Below are positions 43,772-56,008 of a DNA stretch of 64,000 nucleotides, one piece after another. The notes beneath the pieces are model-generated. The model was not told where the DNA came from. It was given only the letters and a program-made list of their open reading frames with translations, and ran no database searches. Origin of the DNA: Natronohydrobacter sp. GTDB taxonomy: Bacteria > Pseudomonadota > Alphaproteobacteria > Rhodobacterales > Rhodobacteraceae. How positions within the stretch are numbered: position 1 is the stretch's first letter; each line of letters starts with the position of its first letter. The translations under genes and the position numbers were made by a program. The stretch spans positions 34,711-98,710 of the forward strand of contig JAFIEL010000001.1 in NCBI GenBank assembly GCA_020832585.1. Reading direction: 5' to 3'.

Positions 43772-45682
43772 ATGGGTAAAGTCATCGGTATCGACCTTGG
43801 CACGACCAACTCCTGCGTGGCCATCATGGATGGCAGCCAGCCGCGTGTGATCGAGAATTCCGAAGGAGCACGCACCACACCGTCCATCGTGGCCTTCACC
43901 GAGAATGAGCGCCTTGTCGGCCAGCCCGCGAAGCGTCAGGCCGTCACCAACCCGACCAACACGGTCTTTGCGGTCAAACGCCTGATCGGGCGCCGTCTGA
44001 CCGATGCCGAGGTGGAGAAAGACAAGAATCTTGTCCCCTATTCGATCATCGACGGGGGCAATGGCGATGCCTGGGTCGAAGCGCGTGGTGAAAAATACAG
44101 CCCTAGCCAGATTTCAGCCTTCATACTGCAGAAGATGAAGGAAACCGCCGAGAGCTACCTCGGCGAGAAGGTCACGCAGGCAGTGATCACAGTGCCCGCT
44201 TACTTCAACGACGCCCAGCGTCAGGCCACCAAGGACGCAGGCAAGATCGCCGGTCTGGAAGTGCTGCGCATCATCAACGAACCGACTGCGGCGGCGCTGG
44301 CCTATGGTCTGGACAAGAAGGAAACGCGCACCATCGCGGTCTATGACCTTGGCGGCGGCACCTTCGACATTACCATTCTGGAAATCGACGATGGCCTGTT
44401 CGAAGTGAAATCGACCAACGGGGACACGTTCCTTGGTGGTGAAGATTTCGACATGCGTATCGTCAATTACCTCGCCGACGAGTTCAAGAAAGAGAATGGT
44501 GTCGATCTGACGCTGGACAAGATGGCGCTCCAGCGTCTGAAGGAAGCGGCTGAAAAGGCCAAGATCGAACTGTCTTCCTCGTCACAGACCGAGATCAACC
44601 AGCCCTTTATTTCGATGGACAGAAACACCGGCCAGCCGCTGCATATGGTCATGAAATTGACCCGCGCCAAGCTGGAATCGCTGGTTGGCGATCTGATCAA
44701 GAACTCGCTGAAGCCCTGCGCTGCCGCGCTGAAGGATGCCGGTCTGTCCAAAGGCGACATTGACGAGGTTATCCTAGTCGGCGGTATGACCCGCATGCCC
44801 AAGGTGATCGAGGAAGTGACCAGCTTCTTCGGCAAGGAACCGCATAAGGGTGTGAACCCTGACGAGGTCGTGGCCATGGGCGCTGCCATTCAGGCGGGCG
44901 TTCTTCAAGGCGATGTCAAGGATGTGGTGCTGCTGGATGTCACGCCGCTGTCCTTGGGGATCGAGACACTGGGCGGCGTCTTTACCCGCCTGATCGATCG
45001 CAACACCACGATTCCAACCAAGAAATCGCAAGTGTTTTCAACCGCCGAGGACAACCAGAACGCCGTGACGATCCGGGTCTTCCAGGGCGAGCGTGAAATG
45101 GCGGCCGATAACAAGCTGCTGGGTCAGTTCAACCTTGAAGACATCCCGCCTGCACCGCGTGGCATGCCGCAGATCGAAGTCACCTTCGACATTGATGCGA
45201 ACGGCATCGTGAATGTGTCGGCCAAGGACAAGGGCACTGGCAAGGAGCAGAAGATCACCATTCAAGCCTCTGGCGGTCTGTCTGACGAGGATATCGAAAA
45301 GATGGTGCGCGATGCCGAGGCCAATGCCGAAGCCGACAAGAAACGCCGCGAACTGGTCGAGGCCAAGAATCAGGCCGAAAGCCTGATCCATTCGACCGAG
45401 AAGGCCGTCGAGGAGCATAAGGACAAGGTTGACCCGACCACGGTCGAGGCGATTGAGCTTGCCATTGCAGCATTGAAAGACACGCTTGAAGGCGAGGATG
45501 CAGGCAAGATCAAGTCCGGCATCCAGAATGTCACCGATGCGTCAATGAAGCTCGGCGAGGCGATCTACAAGGCGCAGGCTGAAGCCGCTTCCGACGATGC
45601 GGGCGAAGAGGGTCCGCGCAGCGTGGATGACGACATCGTGGACGCCGATTTCGAAGATCTCGGCGAAGACAAGCGCAAGTAA
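43772..45682 (+). CDS. dnaK: Molecular chaperone DnaK (Hsp70)
   Basis: Hsp70 chaperone of 636 residues. The nucleotide-binding domain opens [21 protein letters not shown] and contains [16 protein letters not shown] and [11 protein letters not shown]; the substrate-binding domain follows the [14 protein letters not shown] linker, and the acidic C-terminus [12 protein letters not shown] interacts with co-chaperones. GAAGAGGA precedes the ATG. dnaJ follows after 72 bases containing a hairpin. A heat-shock-type promoter lies upstream. Confidence 0.98.
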   Translation: MGKVIGIDLGTTNSCVAIMDGSQPRVIENSEGARTTPSIVAFTENERLVGQPAKRQAVTNPTNTVFAVKRLIGRRLTDAEVEKDKNLVPYSIIDGGNGDAWVEARGEKYSPSQISAFILQKMKETAESYLGEKVTQAVITVPAYFNDAQRQATKDAGKIAGLEVLRIINEPTAAALAYGLDKKETRTIAVYDLGGGTFDITILEIDDGLFEVKSTNGDTFLGGEDFDMRIVNYLADEFKKENGVDLTLDKMALQRLKEAAEKAKIELSSSSQTEINQPFISMDRNTGQPLHMVMKLTRAKLESLVGDLIKNSLKPCAAALKDAGLSKGDIDEVILVGGMTRMPKVIEEVTSFFGKEPHKGVNPDEVVAMGAAIQAGVLQGDVKDVVLLDVTPLSLGIETLGGVFTRLIDRNTTIPTKKSQVFSTAEDNQNAVTIRVFQGEREMAADNKLLGQFNLEDIPPAPRGMPQIEVTFDIDANGIVNVSAKDKGTGKEQKITIQASGGLSDEDIEKMVRDAEANAEADKKRRELVEAKNQAESLIHSTEKAVEEHKDKVDPTTVEAIELAIAALKDTLEGEDAGKIKSGIQNVTDASMKLGEAIYKAQAEAASDDAGEEGPRSVDDDIVDADFEDLGEDKRK

Positions 45683-45699
45683 GCCTTCTGGTGATGAAA

Positions 45700-45735
45700 C
45701 GCCCACCCGGTCTGATCAGTTCGGACCGGGTGGCG
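45700..45735 (+). terminator. Hairpin between dnaK and dnaJ
   Basis: Arms CGCCCACCCGGTC and GACCGGGTGGCG form a stem of about 12 pairs with a one-base bulge, 17 bases after dnaK. TCTTGGG follows, with no real T-run. It may reduce read-through into dnaJ and set the DnaK:DnaJ ratio. Confidence 0.6.
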
Positions 45736-45754
45736 TCTTGGGAGTGAAAACGCC

Positions 45755-46906
45755 ATGGCTAAACGCGATTTCTACGATGTGCTCGGGGTTGACCGCAACG
45801 CTTCTGCCGAGGAGCTGAAGAAAGCCTATCGCAAGAAGGCCAAGGAGTTGCACCCTGATCGCAACGCCGAAAACCCTGACGCGGAAGCCCAGTTCAAGGA
45901 AGTGAACGAAGCTTACGACGCTCTGAAAGACCCCGACAAGAAAGCGGCTTACGACCGCTATGGCCATGCGGCATTTGATGGTGGCATGGGTGCAGGGCGT
46001 GGCGGCAGGCCAGGCGGCTTTGGCGGCAATCCCGATTTTGCGAGCGCGTTTTCGGACGTGTTTGAAGACCTTTTTGGTGATTTCGTGGGCGGCGGACGCG
46101 GCAATGCCCGGTCGCGCGCGACGCGGGGTTCTGATCTGCGCTACAATATGCGGATTTCGTTGGAAGAGGCTTATTCCGGCACAAGGAAGACCATTCGCGT
46201 GCCGCGACTGTCCGAATGTGGATCCTGTAGCGGCACCGGTGCCGAGGGGGGCGCTGAACCTGTCACATGTCCAACCTGTTCCGGCATGGGCAAGGTGCGC
46301 GCGCAGCAAGGTTTTTTCACGGTGGAGCGGACCTGTCCGACCTGCGGCGGTTCTGGGCAGATCGTCAAGAACCCTTGCAAAGTCTGCACCGGTTCGGGGC
46401 GCGTCGAGAAAGAAGCCAGTCTATCTGTGAACATTCCTGCCGGAGTTGAGACCGGAACGCGCATCCGGCTTTCGGGCGAGGGCGAGGCCGGTCTGCGGGG
46501 CGGGCCTTCGGGTGATCTGTATATTTTTGTAAATGTGGCCGATCATCAGATCTTCAAGCGGGATGATCTGACGCTGTACTGCCGCGTTCCCGTCAGCATG
46601 GCCAGGGCCGCGCTGGGTGGCGAGGTAGAGGTTCCGACAATTGACGGTGGTCGGTCGCGCGTGAAAGTGCCTGCAGGCAGCCAGTCCGGTCGCCAGATGC
46701 GCCTGCGCGGCAAGGGCATGCCCGCGCTGCGTGGGGGTGGACATGGCGATATGCTCATCGAGCTTGCCGTGGAAACGCCGGTAAATCTGACCCCGCGTCA
46801 GAAAGAGCTGCTGCAGGAGTTTGAAAAGCTCAGCGCAGAGAACAATCCGGAAAGCTCGGGTTTCTTTGACAAGGTCAAAGGGTTCTGGGACGGTATGAAA
46901 GGCTGA
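45755..46906 (+). CDS. dnaJ: Co-chaperone DnaJ (Hsp40)
   Basis: Type I J-protein of 383 residues that stimulates the DnaK ATPase. It has the J domain with HPD at residues 33-35, a Gly/Phe-rich linker ([13 protein letters not shown]), and four zinc-binding repeats [24 protein letters not shown] and CKVCTGSG, then the two C-terminal substrate domains. GGGAG precedes the ATG. Its stop abuts the convergent lipoprotein gene with no spacer. Confidence 0.97.
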   Translation: MAKRDFYDVLGVDRNASAEELKKAYRKKAKELHPDRNAENPDAEAQFKEVNEAYDALKDPDKKAAYDRYGHAAFDGGMGAGRGGRPGGFGGNPDFASAFSDVFEDLFGDFVGGGRGNARSRATRGSDLRYNMRISLEEAYSGTRKTIRVPRLSECGSCSGTGAEGGAEPVTCPTCSGMGKVRAQQGFFTVERTCPTCGGSGQIVKNPCKVCTGSGRVEKEASLSVNIPAGVETGTRIRLSGEGEAGLRGGPSGDLYIFVNVADHQIFKRDDLTLYCRVPVSMARAALGGEVEVPTIDGGRSRVKVPAGSQSGRQMRLRGKGMPALRGGGHGDMLIELAVETPVNLTPRQKELLQEFEKLSAENNPESSGFFDKVKGFWDGMKG

Positions 46907-47245
46907 TCAGACCCCGCAAGCGCGGGCGACGCGGTTCTCTATTGCGCTGCGTTCGCGCATCAGTCGGTTGACTTGTGTGGAGGCGTGATTGCGCAGGCCA
47001 CTTTCAATCGGTGAACAAGCAACCTGATTGCCGCGTGTCGTGACGCAGTGATAGGTCTGATAGCCTCTGGTCGCAAGATTTGCCGTAAATCCCATACTGC
47101 CACTGGAGCGCGCGGCCTCGATCCGCGAGTCGTGCACTCTCAGCGCGTGGCTCGCTGCTTCGCAAGTGGTGTCTGATCTGCTCGGGAAGAATTGAGAGCA
47201 CCCGGAAATCGCCAAAGTGCCAGCCAGCAATAGAAATGCGCGCAT
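46907..47245 (-). CDS. Hypothetical lipoprotein
   Basis: Small protein of 112 residues with a lipoprotein signal (MRAFLLLAGTLAISGC, lipobox LAISGC). Its mature part is basic and contains four further cysteines (TTCEAAS, YHCVTT, VACSP, ARACGV), which could form two disulfides in the periplasm. GAGGGAAGTAG precedes the ATG. I do not recognise the family. It converges with dnaJ. Confidence 0.7.
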   Translation of the reverse strand: MRAFLLLAGTLAISGCSQFFPSRSDTTCEAASHALRVHDSRIEAARSSGSMGFTANLATRGYQTYHCVTTRGNQVACSPIESGLRNHASTQVNRLMRERSAIENRVARACGV

Positions 47246-47307
47246 GTTCTACTTCCCTCAACATCAGTGCCCAGCCAGAAAGCTGACACAGCCAAGTTTC
47301 ATATAGA

Positions 47308-47334
47308 CTCGGCGCGTTACGCGAACGCGCCGAG
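47308..47334 (-). terminator. Hairpin between two minus-strand small-protein genes
   Basis: Perfect 11-base arms CTCGGCGCGTT / AACGCGCCGAG with a five-base loop. It lies about 100 bases beyond the gene ending at 47431 and ahead of the lipoprotein gene. The T-run on the minus strand is poor, so it is only a possible terminator. Confidence 0.5.
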
Positions 47335-47430
47335 GGAAGAGCTTTAAACCTCTGTCCTGTCAATCCTCTGCGACCAAAAGTTACCCGCTCATGGACGCGC
47401 GATCTTTTCAGAGGTCAGTTGACCGAAGCC

Positions 47431-47727
47431 TTAGTGGCCTTTGCGGCAAGGCGCAGGACGCATCACATAGTGACCCGGACGTACGAGATGCTTCTTCTCT
47501 TCGTAGATTGCCGGGTAGTGCATGCGGTAAACTTGCTCTACGCCTTTGCCATTGCGATATTCCAAAGTGGTTTTCGCGGCTTTGACCAGATGCTTGGTCG
47601 TTTTGTATTCAGGGGCCACATAGACCTTGTCGAAACATTCGACAACGTGACCCTTCCATGCAGCCGCCGGTGTCGCGAAAAACGGAGCCATTGCCAGGGC
47701 AAGAGCCGGGAGTGCGATTTTCTTCAT
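47431..47727 (-). CDS. Small exported hypothetical protein
   Basis: Protein of 98 residues with signal peptide MKKIALPALALAMAPFFATPAAA. The mature part is basic and rich in Tyr, His and Lys (GHVVECFDKVYVAPEYKTTKH), with two cysteines that could pair. TTGGAGGAC precedes the ATG at 47727; the ORF start at 47778 adds residues with no ribosome site. I do not recognise the family; the location is periplasmic by prediction. Confidence 0.72.
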   Translation of the reverse strand: MKKIALPALALAMAPFFATPAAAWKGHVVECFDKVYVAPEYKTTKHLVKAAKTTLEYRNGKGVEQVYRMHYPAIYEEKKHLVRPGHYVMRPAPCRKGH

Positions 47728-47932
47728 TGTAGTCCTCCAAGTGATAAGATTTGATTTTATGATTTTCTTACTGCTCAAAATGCCCCGTCAAGTGCGCGGA
47801 ATCCTGCTAGTTCACAGTGAAATGCCACACTTGTGATGATGCTAGCACCAGAGTCAGGGTCTGGCAATATTCCTGAGTAGAAAAAAACCGTAGTTAAGGC
47901 ATTGTTATGATTCCCTGAGTCAAGCTGTCGGC

Positions 47933-48694
47933 ATGAGAACCGAACATGCCAGTTTCACAGATCAAGGATTGCCGTTGTTTTCTGCGGTACCAGCCGTGTC
48001 ATCCGGCCGGTCGGGGCGATCGAAACCTCTTGCAGCGCAACGCGTCGCCGCACTGCAAAAACACATGGGCCATGGAAGCGCGCAATCGATTTCGGACTGT
48101 GACCTGCTGGAGTTGATTCTGTCTTCTGCGGTTTCCGATATGCATATCGCACCGCTGGCGCAGCAGTTGCTTGATACGTTCGGGGATCTGAACAGGGTTG
48201 TCGCGGCCTCTCCTGCGCGCTTGCGGGCCATTAGTGGAATGTCGAATGAAGCTGTGGCAGCACTGAAACTTCTGGAGCTATGTGCACAGCGGATGGCGCG
48301 AGCCAAGGTCCTCAATCGACCTGTGATCTCAAGCTGGCACGCGTTGCTGGATTACTGCCACACGTCACTTGCGCATCGTGAAACCGAACAATTCCGGGTG
48401 CTGTTTCTGGATCGCAAGAACGTCCTGATCGCAGATGAGGTGCTAGGTGAGGGGACAGTCGATCATGTGCCAGTCTACCCGCGCGAGATAGTGCGCCGTG
48501 CGCTGGAATGGAATGCGTCGGCTCTGATTCTTGTCCATAATCATCCTTCCGGCGACCCGACCCCGTCAGACGCTGATATTGCCATGACGCAGATGGTCCG
48601 GTTGGCCGCAGAATCCTTGTCGATCACAGTGCATGATCATCTGATCATCGGGCAATCGCGCGAAACCAGCTTCCGCAGCGAGGGGCTGCTATGA
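47933..48694 (+). CDS. radC: RadC family JAB1/MPN-domain protein
   Basis: Protein of 253 residues with an N-terminal helix-hairpin-helix-like part and a C-terminal JAMM domain carrying the metal-site motif HNHPSGDPTPSD. Despite the name, RadC is not an established repair factor; the JAMM fold suggests a metal-dependent hydrolase or a role in DNA processing. The N-terminal 40 residues are variable and the start is not backed by a strong ribosome site. Confidence 0.92.
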   Translation: MRTEHASFTDQGLPLFSAVPAVSSGRSGRSKPLAAQRVAALQKHMGHGSAQSISDCDLLELILSSAVSDMHIAPLAQQLLDTFGDLNRVVAASPARLRAISGMSNEAVAALKLLELCAQRMARAKVLNRPVISSWHALLDYCHTSLAHRETEQFRVLFLDRKNVLIADEVLGEGTVDHVPVYPREIVRRALEWNASALILVHNHPSGDPTPSDADIAMTQMVRLAAESLSITVHDHLIIGQSRETSFRSEGLL

Positions 48695-48760
48695 CAAATC
48701 AAAGCGCATCCACTCAATTCAACTTGGACCGCGCGCGCCCCGAGCATTTGGCGCATGAGG

Positions 48761-49789
48761 TCAGTCAATCACCCCGGACAACAAAGAACCCTCTGCCGGA
48801 GCGACCCGCGCATGTTGCGCCATCGGCAGCGCCAGTGGCATCACCAGCGTTCCACCGTCACTGGGGCAGTCCGGGGTAGAAAAGCTGACATCGTTGACTT
48901 CAGTCGCTGCACCGCCACCGGATTGCAACACGAAAGCCGACATCTCGCTTCCGCAATCCTGTCCGCTGAAGTCCAACGCCAGTTCAACACGGCTGTTGCC
49001 GGCGAGATGTGCCGGGATGGAATAGACTTGCGCCAGCATCGGCTCCGGGCCGCGCTGCTCACCCAGTGAGATCAGGAAAGCCTCGTCCAGTTCGGCATCA
49101 AAGGGCTTGAGTGCATGGACATGCCCCGAATCTCCAAAACGCGCGCCCATGTGATAGGCGTGCAGTGCAAAGCCTGCATCCCCCATCCATTGCAGCGCTA
49201 CCCGGATATGGGCATCGAAATCTGTCACCTGCGCTGCGGTCTGCAGGAAAATGTCATCACCCAGAAAGAGGTCAATCCTGCCATCCACGGTGAATGCCGG
49301 AACATAGGTCGAGAAACTGCCATTGTCAGAGGTATATGCGCTGAACGCCAGATCAGCGTGACTGATCACCAGTCGCTCTTGCGGGTGACATGGTGCAGTC
49401 AGCGACACTTCGATCAGCGCATCAATCGCAGGATGCGCCGTCAGCAAAGGCGTGCAGTCTGGACCGGTTGGCGCAGGGGCATCATCTGCCTGCGCAAGTT
49501 GCTGTGCGAAATCGATCACGGCCTCGGTCGATGCAAGACTGGTATCATCGGTCAGCGCGGTGAAACTGGCCTCGTTCACCTCGATTCTGTGCTCTTCCGA
49601 AGGCGGGGTTTGAGTGGTGCTGCCCAGGAACCCGGCGCTTTTCACTTGCGCAACCGATCCTGACAAACTGTTCTGAGCGACAGAAGCGGTCGTGTCCGGA
49701 TTGCCCATCAGAATATGAGTGCCATAGACCGATGCAGCAATCCCTGCCACGGCGATTGCAACTCCACGAATGATCGTCTGCTTTTCCAT
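48761..49789 (-). CDS. Exported/membrane-anchored hypothetical protein downstream of secA
   Basis: Protein of 342 residues from the ATG at 49789. A single hydrophobic segment (TIIRGVAIAVAGIAASVYGTHILMG) near the N-terminus anchors or exports it; the rest is acidic and would be periplasmic. Four or more cysteines (DCTPLL, APCHPQ, QDCGSEM, PDCPSD) could form disulfides. I do not recognise a domain. It follows secA on the same strand 115 bases downstream, and relatives next to secA have been labelled translocase in automated annotation, as I recall; there is no evidence for such a role in the sequence. Confidence 0.65.
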   Translation of the reverse strand: MEKQTIIRGVAIAVAGIAASVYGTHILMGNPDTTASVAQNSLSGSVAQVKSAGFLGSTTQTPPSEEHRIEVNEASFTALTDDTSLASTEAVIDFAQQLAQADDAPAPTGPDCTPLLTAHPAIDALIEVSLTAPCHPQERLVISHADLAFSAYTSDNGSFSTYVPAFTVDGRIDLFLGDDIFLQTAAQVTDFDAHIRVALQWMGDAGFALHAYHMGARFGDSGHVHALKPFDAELDEAFLISLGEQRGPEPMLAQVYSIPAHLAGNSRVELALDFSGQDCGSEMSAFVLQSGGGAATEVNDVSFSTPDCPSDGGTLVMPLALPMAQHARVAPAEGSLLSGVID

Positions 49790-49904
49790 TATTCGCACCC
49801 AACTTCGAACGGTTGAGTGCAAGTTGCAGGTCAATTCGGGCGGTTTTGGGGCCGAACAATGTCACACAGCCAGAATGTGAAACAAAATCGACCCCCAGAG
49901 GCGA

Positions 49905-52595
<2,691 letters not shown>

Positions 52596-52816
52596 GCGTA
52601 TTTCGCCCTTTATACCGTTGTGCGGTCAGATGCCCTGCCGCTAACCAAATCGTCATGGTCCCTGGGAGATGCCGGGCTTGTCGGCGCGCACTGGCTTCCA
52701 TAGAAGGGCAGGTGAACCGCACGACCCCAAGCAGGCCAGACCTGCCAGCGATGTAATGGGCGGCCCCAAAAGTGTCAACGTTGCGCGCCCGTCGCGCCCA
52801 GTCAGGAGTAGGAATA

Positions 52817-53674
52817 ATGCTCAGTTTTTCGCGAGTTTCGATGGCCTTTGCGGCTGCCCTCGCTGTTTCGACCCCGGTTCTTGCACAAGATGACCTGTCG
52901 CGCGACACGGTGTTGGCACGAGTGAACGACACCGAAATCACGCTCGGGCATCTGCTGACGGCGCGAGATGCGTTGCCCGACCAGTTCCGGGCCATGCCCG
53001 CAGACGCATTGTTCACCCCCCTGATGGAGCAGTTGATCGAACAGACTGCGATCATGCAGGAAGCCCAAGGCACCCTGACGGCCCGCGAGCAGATTGCACT
53101 GGAAAACGAGCAGCGTGCCTTCATCGCCAATGCCGCGCTGACGCGTGCCGCCGAAGCCGCGCTGACCGAAGAGAACATCTCCGAGGCCTACACGGCGTTT
53201 GTGACCGAATTTGATGGCCGCGAACCAACACCTGAATTCAATGCCTCGCATATCATCGTCGAAACCGAGGAACTGGCGCTGGAGTTGAAGGCCATGCTCG
53301 ATGATGGCGCTGATTTCGCGGAACTCGCGCGCGAACACTCGATGGATGGTGCCGCTGCGGGGGGCGGTTCTCTGGGCTGGTTTGGCCTTGGTGCGATGAT
53401 CCCGGAATTCGAGGAAGCCGTGCAGGCGCTCGAGGTCGGGGATTACATGGGGCCACTGGAAACCCGTTTCGGCTGGCATCTGGTGCTTCTGAACGACTCG
53501 CGCATGTCCTCTGCCCCGCCGCTGGAAGAGGTGCGCGAGGCGCTGGAGCAGAATATCCAGCGCGAGGCCGCTCAGGCCGAACTGACACGCGCGACAGATG
53601 CGGCGACCATCGAACGCGCCTATGAGGATCTGGACACGTCGATCCTGATGCGGAGCGATCTTCTGGACGACTGA
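52817..53674 (+). CDS. Periplasmic parvulin-type peptidyl-prolyl isomerase
   Basis: Exported folding factor of 285 residues with signal peptide MLSFSRVSMAFAAALAVSTPVLA. A SurA-like N-terminal helical domain is followed by a rotamase domain (FNASHIIVETEELALELK ... HSMDGAAAGGGSLGWFGLGAMIPEFEEAV), typical of the PrsA/PpiC group. CAGGAGTAGGA precedes the ATG at 52817. It sits in the usual order secA-PPIase-argJ-mutT, consistent with handling exported proteins. Confidence 0.9.
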   Translation: MLSFSRVSMAFAAALAVSTPVLAQDDLSRDTVLARVNDTEITLGHLLTARDALPDQFRAMPADALFTPLMEQLIEQTAIMQEAQGTLTAREQIALENEQRAFIANAALTRAAEAALTEENISEAYTAFVTEFDGREPTPEFNASHIIVETEELALELKAMLDDGADFAELAREHSMDGAAAGGGSLGWFGLGAMIPEFEEAVQALEVGDYMGPLETRFGWHLVLLNDSRMSSAPPLEEVREALEQNIQREAAQAELTRATDAATIERAYEDLDTSILMRSDLLDD

Positions 53675-53737
53675 TCTGTGCCAGTGTAGGACAGGGCCAG
53701 TCCGATCACGGGCTGGCAGTCTGACATGGAGCGTCCG

Positions 53738-55054
53738 ATGGGCAAGAAAAAGCTCAAGAAGAAGATCAAGGCTCTGAAGGCGCAACTCTCTGCGCATGGC
53801 GACAATGACAGCAAGGGTGCGGCTTTGGTCTCGCCCTTGGCTCCGGCAACTTTTCCAGAGCTTCCCGTGATCAAGGGCGCAAGCTTCTCCACGGCAAAGG
53901 CAGGTGTGCGCTACGAGGGGCGCACAGATGTCATGTTGGCGCATCTGGCACCCGGATCGGTGGTTGCCGGGACTTTCACGCGCTCGGCCACGCGCTCGGC
54001 TTCGGTGCTGGATGCACAGGCGAAAATCGGTCACGACAGCTCAGAGGGCGCGGCTATTCTGGTCAATTCCGGCAATGCCAATGCCTTTACCGGGGCCAGC
54101 GGCGTTGCCAGTGTCAACGCGATTTGCGCGGGCGTCGCTGAAAAGCTGAACCTGACGCAGAGCCGTGTTTTCACCGCCTCAACCGGTGTGATTGGCCAGC
54201 CACTGCCGCATGACAAGATCACCGATGCACTGGATAAGCTTGTAGCTGGCCTGTCAGATCAGGCATTGCCCGATGCCGCCCGTGCCATCATGACCACCGA
54301 TACATTCCCCAAAGGTGCCGCTGCAGCGGTCGAGATCGGGGGCGCGCCGGTCCAGATTGCGGGGATTGCGAAGGGCTCTGGCATGATCGCGCCGGATATG
54401 GCGACAATGCTGGTCTATATTTTCACCGACGCAAGGATTTCGCGGCCTGTGCTGCAATCCATGATCACACGCGAGACGGATCGCAGTTTCAATTGCATCA
54501 CGGTTGATAGTGACACCTCAACCTCTGATATGCTGCTGATCGCGGCGACCGGGCAAAGCAATGCCCCAGAGATCACCGATGCGACCAGCGCCGATGGTCA
54601 GGCTTTTGCAAGGGCCCTTGGGGGCGTGATGCTTGATCTGGCGCATCAGGTGGTGCGGGACGGCGAAGGGGCCACGAAGTTCATCGAAGTTGTCGTGACC
54701 GGTGCCCGGTCGGACGCTGACGCGCGCAAGGTGGCCTTTGCGATCGCGGATTCGCCACTGGTGAAAACGGCTGTTGCGGGTGAGGATCCTAACTGGGGCC
54801 GGATCGTCATGGCCGTAGGCAAATCCGGGGCCGAGGCAGATCGTGACCGCCTTTCGATCCGTTTCGGGCCGCATCTGGTGGCGGTGAACGGACAGGTCGC
54901 CCCCAGCTACGCCGAAGAGATCGGCGCGAACTACATGAAAAACGCGGATCTGGTGATCGGCGTTGACCTGCGCCTTGGCGTGGGCAGTGCGACGGTCTGG
55001 ACCTGTGACCTGACCCATCGCTATATCGAGATCAACGCGGATTACCGCTCGTGA
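53738..55054 (+). CDS. argJ: Bifunctional ornithine acetyltransferase / N-acetylglutamate synthase ArgJ
   Basis: Arginine-biosynthesis enzyme that moves acetyl between N-acetylornithine and glutamate. It contains TTDTFPKGAA and the self-cleavage site region GMIAPDMATMLVYIFTDA, where the chain splits before Thr. The C-terminal VGVDLRLGVGSATVWTCDLTHRYI is typical. The start is uncertain: ATG at 53738 (438 residues) or 53726 (442). The first 25 residues are a lysine-rich helix (MGKKKLKKKIKALKAQL), an unusual extension ahead of the normal start near SPLAP. It overlaps mutT by GTGA. Confidence 0.93.
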   Translation: MGKKKLKKKIKALKAQLSAHGDNDSKGAALVSPLAPATFPELPVIKGASFSTAKAGVRYEGRTDVMLAHLAPGSVVAGTFTRSATRSASVLDAQAKIGHDSSEGAAILVNSGNANAFTGASGVASVNAICAGVAEKLNLTQSRVFTASTGVIGQPLPHDKITDALDKLVAGLSDQALPDAARAIMTTDTFPKGAAAAVEIGGAPVQIAGIAKGSGMIAPDMATMLVYIFTDARISRPVLQSMITRETDRSFNCITVDSDTSTSDMLLIAATGQSNAPEITDATSADGQAFARALGGVMLDLAHQVVRDGEGATKFIEVVVTGARSDADARKVAFAIADSPLVKTAVAGEDPNWGRIVMAVGKSGAEADRDRLSIRFGPHLVAVNGQVAPSYAEEIGANYMKNADLVIGVDLRLGVGSATVWTCDLTHRYIEINADYRS

Positions 55055-55449
55055 AGATGGTTCTTGTGGCTGCCGTGGCGTTGGTGGATGCTGATGGCCG
55101 CGTGCTTCTGGCACAGCGGCCAGAAGGCAAATCCATGGCGGGTTTGTGGGAATTCCCCGGTGGCAAGATCGAACCGGGCGAAACGCCCGAAGCCGCGCTG
55201 ATTCGCGAATTGCAGGAAGAACTGGGAATCGACACATGGGCCAGTTGTCTGGCCCCTCTGAGCTTCGCAAGCCACGCCTATGACGGGTTTCACTTGCTGA
55301 TGCCGCTATTTGTCTGTCGCAAATGGCAGGGACAGCCACAAAGTCGCGAGGGCCAGGCCTTGAAATGGGTGCGGCCAGAGGATTTGCGGACCTATCCGAT
55401 GCCGCCTGCGGATTTGCCACTGATTCCCGTTTTGCGCGACTGGCTGTAG
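55051..55449 (+). CDS. mutT: 8-oxo-dGTP diphosphatase MutT
   Basis: Nudix hydrolase of 132 residues that removes oxidised dGTP from the nucleotide pool. The Nudix box GGKIEPGETPEAALIRELQEELG is complete (GX5EX7REUXEEXGU). The start is GTG within the GTGA overlap with argJ, giving coupled translation. The QRPEGKSMAGLWEFPGG segment and the C-terminal WVRPEDLRTYPMPPAD are typical of MutT. Confidence 0.92.
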   Translation: MKMVLVAAVALVDADGRVLLAQRPEGKSMAGLWEFPGGKIEPGETPEAALIRELQEELGIDTWASCLAPLSFASHAYDGFHLLMPLFVCRKWQGQPQSREGQALKWVRPEDLRTYPMPPADLPLIPVLRDWL

Positions 55450-55580
55450 AACCGGCGCTAAGTTTTCGCTCGTTTGGAAACAAAAACGGCTTCGCGTATA
55501 GATTGTTTTCTTTGGTTGCTGTGCGCTTCAGAATCTTGTCGAAAAAATGGTTAAAATCGTGCTCAAAGCGTTGGCTTTGA

Positions 55581-55609
55581 TTGAGAATTCTCCGTGAATA
55601 AACCATAAT
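55581..55609 (+). promoter_or_regulatory. Strong-looking housekeeping promoter for a non-coding RNA
   Basis: TTGAGA and CATAAT are separated by exactly 17 bases, inside the spacer between convergent mutT and Trm112 genes where no ORF follows. This is among the closest matches to the vegetative consensus in the window. Confidence 0.6.
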
Positions 55610-55615
55610 CAACGT

Positions 55616-55772
55616 AACGCAAAGTTAAGGACTGCAAGTTAGTCTGACCACAATTCGGACAGGGAAGCATAAGCAACCTGGAAGTCCGATCTCCAAGCGC
55701 GGCACTTGAACAACGTCGCGTGGTTTCTGCTCAGAACGCCCTGACCTTCCAAGGGGTCAGGGCGCTTCACGT
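55616..55772 (+). ncRNA. Candidate structured small RNA
   Basis: About 157 bases after the promoter above and ending at a ten-base hairpin (CGCCCTGACC / GGTCAGGGCG, 55737-55764). By hand it folds as a three-way junction: an outer ACCAC/GTGGT helix (55647-55651 with 55720-55724) encloses hairpin A (CGGACAGG with CCT-GGAA-GTCCG, 55656-55688) and hairpin B (CGCGGC/GTCGCG, 55698-55720). It is in a spacer between convergent genes with no coding sequence. It does not resemble tmRNA, SRP RNA or 6S RNA as I know them. The T-run after the final hairpin is weak. Confidence 0.45.
55737..55771. terminator. Hairpin between mutT/ncRNA and the Trm112 gene
   Basis: Arms CGCCCTGACC and GGTCAGGGCG with an eight-base loop, followed by CTTCACGTTTC. 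It lies between convergent transcripts and could end both. Confidence 0.65.
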
Positions 55773-55813
55773 TTCAGGGCACCATGCAGCACAGCGAATC
55801 CGGTCAGCAAGCG

Positions 55814-56008
55814 TCACTCAATCTCACGGGCTTCGTCGACAAGCATGATCGGGATTCCATTTCGGATCGGAAAAGCCAGATGCGCTGCTTTCGATAACAG
55901 TTCCTGACGGATTGAGTCGTAACTCAATCGACCATTGGTGACGGGACAGACCAGCGCTTCCAGCATTTGCCGGTTGATCAGGCGCTGAGGCGTCTCGGGA
56001 TCGGTCAT
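55814..56008 (-). CDS. Trm112 family protein
   Basis: Small protein of 64 residues in the Trm112/UPF0434 family, a zinc-ribbon-like fold that supports methyltransferases in other organisms. Only one Cys of the usual metal set is left ([12 protein letters not shown]), which is common in bacterial members. The C-terminal [19 protein letters not shown] is the family signature. It overlaps the LON-domain gene by ATGA. Confidence 0.9.
   Translation of the reverse strand: MTDPETPQRLINRQMLEALVCPVTNGRLSYDSIRQELLSKAAHLAFPIRNGIPIMLVDEAREIE

Noticed and set aside
48691-48879. 62-residue ORF overlapping the radC stop by ATGA
   Set aside because: The overlap is suggestive, but two thirds lie antisense to the exported protein gene at 48761 and the peptide has no recognisable feature.
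55616-55772. 6S RNA, tmRNA or SRP RNA in the mutT spacer
   Set aside because: The fold is a three-way junction, not the long bulged hairpin of 6S; there is no tRNA-like end and no SRP tetraloop motif.
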